Assembly (NCBI GenBank): GCA_017643685.1
Contig: JAEPMY010000013.1
Coordinates: 1-47,278, forward strand
Direction: 5' to 3'
Source of the DNA: Sneathiella sp.
Lineage (GTDB): Bacteria > Pseudomonadota > Alphaproteobacteria > Sneathiellales > Sneathiellaceae
Length of the DNA stretch: 47,278 nt
Of the stretch, positions 42,637-47,278 are shown piece after piece. Within the stretch, counting starts at the first letter, position 1. Each line of letters begins with the position of its first letter. A program made the translations under genes and the position numbers. Under the pieces are notes generated by a model. It saw only the letters and a list, made by a program, of their open reading frames with translations. It was not told the origin of the DNA and did no database searches.

Positions 42637-43674
42637 TTAGTGCCTTAATCTCAGTTGCTTCACCAATAACCACAGGAAGAAAGGGCCACCGATTAAGCTG
42701 GTCAGAATGCCAACGGGCATTTCTGTAGGAAGAACGATGGTCCTGGCGATGGTATCTGCAAAGAGCAAGAGACCAGCACCAAGCAGTGCAGAAAGCGGGA
42801 ATAGATACCGATGGTCGGAGCTTACCGTCAGGCGGATCAAGTGGGGGACAACAAGGCCGATAAATCCGATCAATCCACTCACGGCAACGGCAGCTCCAAC
42901 GGATAATGCGGAACATAATATCACTGTGCGTTTCAAGCGGTGGGTATCAACGCCGATATAATTGGCGTTTTCTTCGCCCAACATAAAGACATTCAGAGCT
43001 GTTGCTTGGCGGATAAGAATACATAAAACAGGGATCACAATCGTTGCCAGAAAGGAAACCGCGGGCCAAAGTGCTCCGCTTAAGGATCCCATAGTCCAGA
43101 AAGTCAGGGCCCGCATTTCCTGATCATCACTCAGAAACATCAAAAATCCGGTTCCAGCCATGGTCAGGGCGTTAAAGGCAATACCAGCTAGAAGCATATG
43201 AGTAACTGAAAAATCACCGCTAAGGCGTGAGAGTTGCAGGATGAAGAAGCTGGTGATCAGACCGCCAGCAAAAGCAGCAGCACCTAAGCCATAGAGTGCA
43301 AACAGCCCGGGCAAGGGGCCCACAATTACGATCATTGTCGCAACGGCTAACGATGCGCCACCCGCAATGCCGATCAAGCTCGGATCCGCTAGGGGGTTCC
43401 GAAACACCCCCTGCATTGCGGCGCCTGAAATACCCAGTGCAGAGCCAACCAGACAGGCGAGTAAAATGCGCGGTAAGCGAATTTCCCCAAGAACTACGGC
43501 TTCTGTATCTGTGAGATGTAATGTCAGCAGATTTGTAACCGATATATCAATCGCCCCCGCCTTAATTGCATAAAGAAAGATGACGATTAAACTAATCGCT
43601 AAGACGGTTATCCAAAACTGCAAGGGTGTGAATAACCGATCCACCCCGGCAGTACTTTTTTCTGTGCGGATCAT
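42637..43674 (-). CDS. hmuU: Heme ABC transporter permease HmuU
   Basis: A 345-residue FecCD-family (BtuC-like) permease with about ten membrane helices. Typical segments: LRLPRILLACLVGSALGISGAAMQGVFRNPLADPSLIGI (as EIRLPRIL here), GLIGFIGLVVPHLIRL and LLLFADTIART. It forms the inner-membrane channel with HmuV. Its ATG overlaps the hmuT stop by 4 bp. Confidence 0.94.
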   Translation of the reverse strand: MIRTEKSTAGVDRLFTPLQFWITVLAISLIVIFLYAIKAGAIDISVTNLLTLHLTDTEAVVLGEIRLPRILLACLVGSALGISGAAMQGVFRNPLADPSLIGIAGGASLAVATMIVIVGPLPGLFALYGLGAAAFAGGLITSFFILQLSRLSGDFSVTHMLLAGIAFNALTMAGTGFLMFLSDDQEMRALTFWTMGSLSGALWPAVSFLATIVIPVLCILIRQATALNVFMLGEENANYIGVDTHRLKRTVILCSALSVGAAVAVSGLIGFIGLVVPHLIRLTVSSDHRYLFPLSALLGAGLLLFADTIARTIVLPTEMPVGILTSLIGGPFFLWLLVKQLRLRH

Positions 43675-44513
43675 AAGGATTTCAGTTTTTCATAGAGATC
43701 GTTTGCGGCTTCCACAGTTCTAGGTCCAAAGCCTAGAAGCCGGAGAGAGTCCATCGCAATGACCCGCTTGTTCTGTGCCGCGGGTGTCAGATTAAACCCA
43801 GGCAAGGCGAGAAACTGCTCTATCCCGCCTACCTGTTGCAGAGTGCGGTGAGTTGTCAGGATGACATCCGGCGCCATCACAGCAAGCGACTCTGCAGTTA
43901 GCGGCTTATATCCTTCAAAGCCAGGGGACGCATTTTGGACACCCGCGAGCTTCAAAATCGCGTCGGCAGATGTTCCTTTGCCAGCACTCATTGGTGTTTT
44001 GGCGCCATGTGTCATGACAAATAGGACTTTCTGACTGACAGGAGCAGTTGCAATTTTTCTTTTCAGTTTATTAAGGGATGAATTGATGTCTGAGGTGAGC
44101 TGCTGTGCTTCGGTGTCCCGGTCTAGTATCTGTCCAAGCTGCCGAATATTCTCGTTAATTCCTGCGACGTCACGAGGGGCTTTCAGCAGTGTAATGCTGA
44201 CGCCGGCTGCTTTTAGCTGTTCCAGAGTTGTTGCGGGCCCTGCTTCATCACTGCCAATTAATTTTGTTGGCGCAAGGGATAGAACCCCTTCCGCAGATAA
44301 GGTTCGCTGATAGCCAACTTTAGGAAGTTTGTTCGCCGCGGCTGGGAAGTAGCTGGTCGTATCCGCACCAACCAGTTCGGCTTCACCGCCCAGGGCATAA
44401 ATGGTTTCTGTAACCGAGCCACCGATGGAGACAATGCGGTCGGCCGCGGTTGAGAGGGAAGTGCTTGCCATTAGACCGAAAACGGCCAGTACATATGTAA
44501 TTTTGCGTGTCAT
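43671..44513 (-). CDS. hmuT: Periplasmic heme-binding protein HmuT
   Basis: A 280-residue class III substrate-binding protein with a signal peptide (KITYVLAVFGLMASTSLSTA, cleavage near residue 23). The mature part opens RIVSIGGSVTETIYALGGEAELVGADTTSYFP, characteristic of HmuT/ShuT; the fold has two lobes joined by a long helix (about 100-160). It delivers heme to HmuUV. Its ATG shares one base with the exbD stop (TGATG). Confidence 0.93.
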   Translation of the reverse strand: MTRKITYVLAVFGLMASTSLSTAADRIVSIGGSVTETIYALGGEAELVGADTTSYFPAAANKLPKVGYQRTLSAEGVLSLAPTKLIGSDEAGPATTLEQLKAAGVSITLLKAPRDVAGINENIRQLGQILDRDTEAQQLTSDINSSLNKLKRKIATAPVSQKVLFVMTHGAKTPMSAGKGTSADAILKLAGVQNASPGFEGYKPLTAESLAVMAPDVILTTHRTLQQVGGIEQFLALPGFNLTPAAQNKRVIAMDSLRLLGFGPRTVEAANDLYEKLKSL

Positions 44514-44938
44514 CAGTCTTTTCTTTGCATCAGAATGTTGGCGGCATCTATTCCGCGGCTTTCCAGAAAGGTGAGAAGTTCCAACAGTCGCTCTAACGAG
44601 ACGTTGCGATCTCCTGCGATAACCAATTCTTTCTCAGCATTTTGTTGAAGGAGCGGGCCAATTTCTTCTTTCATGGCCTCAAATGTCGTGAATGTCTCAC
44701 CGTCAAGCGCATATCCATCAGTTTTAATTTCCAGCATGATGTGATGGCTTGCTTTTGCTGGTTCCGTTTCTTCGCTGGCGGCGGCTGGCAGCGTTAAGTC
44801 CAGTGCGCGGTAAGAGACGCCTGCGGTCAGAATGAAAAACACCAACAGGATAAACATAATGTCAAGCAAGGTGGTCAAATCCAGCATCAACGCCTGACTG
44901 TCTTCGCTATCGTGGCTTGGGGTGCGGTGACGGATCAC
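44513..44938 (-). CDS. exbD: Energy-transducing protein ExbD
   Basis: A 141-residue ExbD/TolR-type protein with one N-terminal membrane helix (about 20-42, LTTLLDIMFILLVFFILTAG) holding the proton-path Asp26, and a periplasmic domain. With ExbB it uses the proton gradient to energise TonB. It overlaps exbB by 4 bp. Location among heme genes makes it specific to heme uptake, or at least dedicated. Confidence 0.93.
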   Translation of the reverse strand: MIRHRTPSHDSEDSQALMLDLTTLLDIMFILLVFFILTAGVSYRALDLTLPAAASEETEPAKASHHIMLEIKTDGYALDGETFTTFEAMKEEIGPLLQQNAEKELVIAGDRNVSLERLLELLTFLESRGIDAANILMQRKD

Positions 44939-45507
44939 GCGGCCTTACCTCCGCTCAGGGACTGGAAACTGTCACCTTGATGAAGATCTTTACTCAAGGA
45001 ATGGTGGTTCAACTCTGTGGTGACACGATCCAGAACGGCGCCGCGCCAAAACCCTAGTAACCCAGCCACTAGAACGCAGGGGAGCGCGATCATCAGGCCA
45101 GCTGCCGTTGTCATCAAAGCTTCCCAAAGACCATCAGCGATCAGATTTGGTGTCACAGGATCGGTGGTTGCAGCGATTTTTTGAAAAGCGCCGATAATCC
45201 CAAGGATGGTTCCAAGCAGGCCAATAATAGGGCTGATGGTTGCAATCAGGCGTAGCATGTTGATGCCGCGGTCATAAGGCTTTCTAAAATGATCCAGGTG
45301 CAAGGAAATGGCATCATCGCGAAGATCACGCGGCTTATCCATCAAGTTTCCAAGCACTTCATGCAATAAGGATTTTAGGCGTTTGCCCCGTCCATCTATG
45401 AACAGGACAAACACCAGTCGCTCCAAGAGGATCATGGTGGCAACAATGGAACAGCCGACAAGAGGCCACCCCATCATTCCAAGTTTACCGAGGATCTCAG
45501 GCAGCAT
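44935..45507 (-). CDS. exbB: Energy-transducing channel protein ExbB
   Basis: A 190-residue MotA/TolQ/ExbB-family protein with three membrane helices (about 12-32, 85-110, 125-150) and the conserved LRLIATISPIIGLLGTILGIIGAFQ and LIADGLWEALMTTAAGLMIALPCVLVAGLL segments. Shorter than E. coli ExbB (244 aa), lacking an N-terminal extension. Its start overlaps the hmuS stop by 11 bp. Partner of ExbD and TonB. Confidence 0.92.
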   Translation of the reverse strand: MLPEILGKLGMMGWPLVGCSIVATMILLERLVFVLFIDGRGKRLKSLLHEVLGNLMDKPRDLRDDAISLHLDHFRKPYDRGINMLRLIATISPIIGLLGTILGIIGAFQKIAATTDPVTPNLIADGLWEALMTTAAGLMIALPCVLVAGLLGFWRGAVLDRVTTELNHHSLSKDLHQGDSFQSLSGGKAA

Positions 45508-46558
45508 TTGCTGCCTCTTTGGCAGGGATTTGCGCTACAATTTCGCGCCATGCTTCCAACTCTGGCTCGCCTGGTTTGCGTCGGCCAAACAGGCTTGCAA
45601 TAATTTCACCATCTGCATCGAACACTTCAACTGACGTCACGATGCCGTCTTCTGTTGGTTTGCGGGTGACCCAAGTCTCAGCAATCATTTCTTCGTTGAG
45701 ATGTAGGTTAAACTTTGGATCCAGAACATTGAACCAAGGTCCGTGATCAACCAGTTTGTTTACCGGCCCTGTATGGATTTGGATGCAGCCGCGATTGCCA
45801 ACAAAAACCATAATGTCGGTGTTGTCAGCCGCTGCCAATTCCATTGCGCGGCGTGCACCGTCGTTACCTACTTCAATGGCAAACTCATCTTTTACGTTCC
45901 GAAAGGCTTGCAGGCGTCCGACTTTATATTTCTTCAGCATTGGGAAGAAATCGTGGGTGTCTTTCAGATTTTCCCAGGCTTCTCTGAAACCGGTCCAGTC
46001 GATGTCACTATCTGGGATATCTGCGGCTTTTTCTGGATAAGTTTCGGTCTCGATAACAGGTCGCTGATCTTCAGACTTGAACTTGGCAACAAGTTCGTCG
46101 AAATAGGCGTCGTTTGAGTGGTTTGTCAGATAGATTTTATGGACAGCGTCGCCGGATTTATCAAAAAACTGAAGACTGCGGCGAAGACCAACTTTGGTAT
46201 CTTCGCTAACCGCGAACACATGCGCCCAATGATCCATGAAAAGTCGAAGATCAATATCTGGGTTTACAAAGAGGCCAATGTTCATTTTGCCCATTTTGTG
46301 GAACTTTGGTCCTTCATAGACACCTTTGCGTTCATGGACGCAGGCACCATTGCGGGTAAGGGCCATAACTTCACCAAACGGCTCAATAGCAGATAGGATT
46401 TCTTCAGCTTTGTTTTCAAGCCGGGTAACAGATGCACCGACTTGGCAGGCGACAAGGTCTGCCTCACTGACGTCAATCTCCGCAGCTGCATCGCGGATAC
46501 GTTTATTCGGATTTTCAGCTTTGAAGCTTTCATATTTTTCTAAAAGATCGTTTGTCAT
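45497..46558 (-). CDS. hmuS: Heme-degrading/trafficking protein HmuS
   Basis: HmuS/HemS-family proteins handle imported heme in the cytoplasm and release iron. The 353-residue protein has the two tandem repeats of about 170 residues expected: the first with LIRDAAAEIDVSEADLVACQVG-type opening and VMALTRNGACVHERKG, the second with LKKYKVGRLQAFRNVKDEFAIEVGNDG and IMVFVGNRGCIQIHTGPVNKL. It lies between tonB and exbB. The gap to tonB is 9 bp. Confidence 0.93.
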   Translation of the reverse strand: MTNDLLEKYESFKAENPNKRIRDAAAEIDVSEADLVACQVGASVTRLENKAEEILSAIEPFGEVMALTRNGACVHERKGVYEGPKFHKMGKMNIGLFVNPDIDLRLFMDHWAHVFAVSEDTKVGLRRSLQFFDKSGDAVHKIYLTNHSNDAYFDELVAKFKSEDQRPVIETETYPEKAADIPDSDIDWTGFREAWENLKDTHDFFPMLKKYKVGRLQAFRNVKDEFAIEVGNDGARRAMELAAADNTDIMVFVGNRGCIQIHTGPVNKLVDHGPWFNVLDPKFNLHLNEEMIAETWVTRKPTEDGIVTSVEVFDADGEIIASLFGRRKPGEPELEAWREIVAQIPAKEAANAA

Positions 46559-46567
46559 GGCTTTTTC

Positions 46568-47278
46568 CTATCGAATGCGGAAATTAACAGGGACGCGGAC
46601 CCAACTGGAAACACGGCGTCCATTTTCAATACGGGGTTCAAACTCCCAACTGGCGACAGCAACGAGGGCTGCCTTATCTAGCAGCCGATACCCGGAAGAG
46701 GTTTCAACCTTCAAATCGTCCGGTTTACCGTTGGTGTCGATAAGGGCGTGCAAAGTAACCGTTCCCTGCTGGCCTAGTTGATAGGCGCGGCGGGGATATA
46801 CCGGTGGGGTTTTTCGGCGATAATCAGCGTCATGAACGACGGTGGAGAGGCTTTCTCCTTTGTCCGTAGAGGCGCTTTCATTTTCTGTTGCGACTGTCTT
46901 ATCTACCTGTTGAGCGGGTAATGGCTCTTCGGGTTTAACTTCGGTCACTTTTTTTTCAGGAACTTCTATCTGCTTGATAGGCTCAACTGGTTTGGTGACT
47001 TCCTTAAATCGTTCCGGGCGGCTTCGGGGATTAGGGGGCGGAATGACTTCCGGTGTTGGGTCCTGCGCCTTCATGATTTTTGGGGCAACAGGCACCTCAG
47101 GCGCCGGATCAACTTTTTGAGGCTCTGGTGCGGTAATGATTTTATCATCGGCTGCCTTTACAGTTTCAAAAGCTACTTCTGGTGCTTTCGTCGCTTCTGG
47201 GGCTGGCAGAGGAGTGGGTTCAACCACTTGCACAGGTGCAGGCTTCGCGGCGACCTGCTGTTTGGGCGCCGCAAGGGC
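46568..47278 (-). CDS. tonB: Energy transducer TonB, N-terminus outside window
   Basis: The reading frame is open to the right edge, so the true start and the membrane anchor lie outside. The visible part is a long Pro/Glu/Lys/Val-rich spacer (about 130 residues, with PAPEV, EPQKVDPAP, PPPNPRSR stretches) that spans the periplasm, then the C-terminal TonB domain with TPPVYPRRAYQLGQQGTVTLHALIDTNG and LLDKAALVAVASWEFEP. GTG at 47233 is simply an internal Val. First visible gene of the heme operon; an outer-membrane receptor gene may lie further right. Confidence 0.92.
   Translation of the reverse strand, partial: ALAAPKQQVAAKPAPVQVVEPTPLPAPEATKAPEVAFETVKAADDKIITAPEPQKVDPAPEVPVAPKIMKAQDPTPEVIPPPNPRSRPERFKEVTKPVEPIKQIEVPEKKVTEVKPEEPLPAQQVDKTVATENESASTDKGESLSTVVHDADYRRKTPPVYPRRAYQLGQQGTVTLHALIDTNGKPDDLKVETSSGYRLLDKAALVAVASWEFEPRIENGRRVSSWVRVPVNFRIR

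Noticed and set aside
46568-47233. GTG at 47233 as the start of tonB
   Set aside because: The frame stays open through the window edge with in-frame Ala/Pro/Gln-rich codons, and no membrane anchor is present after 47233, so the GTG is an internal valine.
1-47278. CRISPR arrays, insertion sequences, prophage, toxin-antitoxin or defence systems
   Set aside because: No regularly spaced direct repeats, transposase, integrase or paired inverted ends were seen. Gene content and codon style look uniform and chromosomal.

Overview
The window is chromosomal DNA of a motile alphaproteobacterium. The evidence is the CckA-type phosphorelay proteins ChpT and CtrA, the CtrA antagonist SciP (DUF1153), a FlbD-type sigma-54 activator, DUF3553, and a heme operon of the hmu type. 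The mix (PomA-like stator subunit, FlhF/FlhG, CheA-REC hybrid) suggests a marine Rhodospirillales/Sneathiellales/Kiloniellales-like organism. That placement is an inference, not a phylogeny.

Layout. 1-661 (minus): end of a small operon with a DUF3553 protein and a class I glutamine amidotransferase cut by the left edge. 768-7342 (plus): chpT, a terminator, then the tightly coupled chemotaxis operon cheA-cheW-cheY-cheB-cheR. 7438-8139 (minus): ctrA, divergent from fliI-fliJ (8331-10128, plus), with a perfect CtrA box between them. 10132-26673 (minus): a long run of flagellar genes, read right to left as fliK-flgD-flgE, sciP, then fliF-fliG-fliH-fliN-motA-like-flbD-flhA-flhF-flhG and a second FliK-like gene. 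27059-30137 (plus): flgK-flgL behind a textbook sigma-54 promoter. 30200-32163: mnmA, tRNA-Met(CAT) and a VOC-fold protein. 32347-41817: housekeeping and accessory genes (PiT phosphate transporter, AraC regulator with a DUF2867-like partner and a divergent EamA exporter, protease-RimK fusion, PhnA, a tiny secreted Cys/His protein, an SDR, an orphan hybrid histidine kinase, and an Fe(II)/2OG oxygenase of the BesD/HalD-like group). 41895-47278 (minus): a TonB-dependent heme uptake operon, tonB-hmuS-exbB-exbD-hmuT-hmuU-hmuV, with tonB cut by the right edge.

How the genes work together. ChpT should pass phosphate to CtrA. CtrA boxes or half-sites lie upstream of ctrA/fliI, cheA, fliF and sciP. 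SciP and FlbD are the expected next layers (restraint of CtrA; sigma-54 control of late genes such as flgK). The first third of the window thus looks like a nearly self-contained regulatory and structural unit for polar flagellum assembly and chemotaxis. MotB, FliM, FliPQR, FlhB, FliE, FlgBC and CckA are not in the window.

I found no insertion sequence, prophage, CRISPR array or obviously foreign island. The most interesting non-obvious signals are a recurrent 13-bp GG-n-A/TTGCC element beside the fliF and flgK/fliK promoters, the TTGTTAACC half-site family, a second FliK-like gene, a MotA paralogue without MotB, a duplicated peptide motif in the CheA linker, and a probably leaderless mnmA mRNA.
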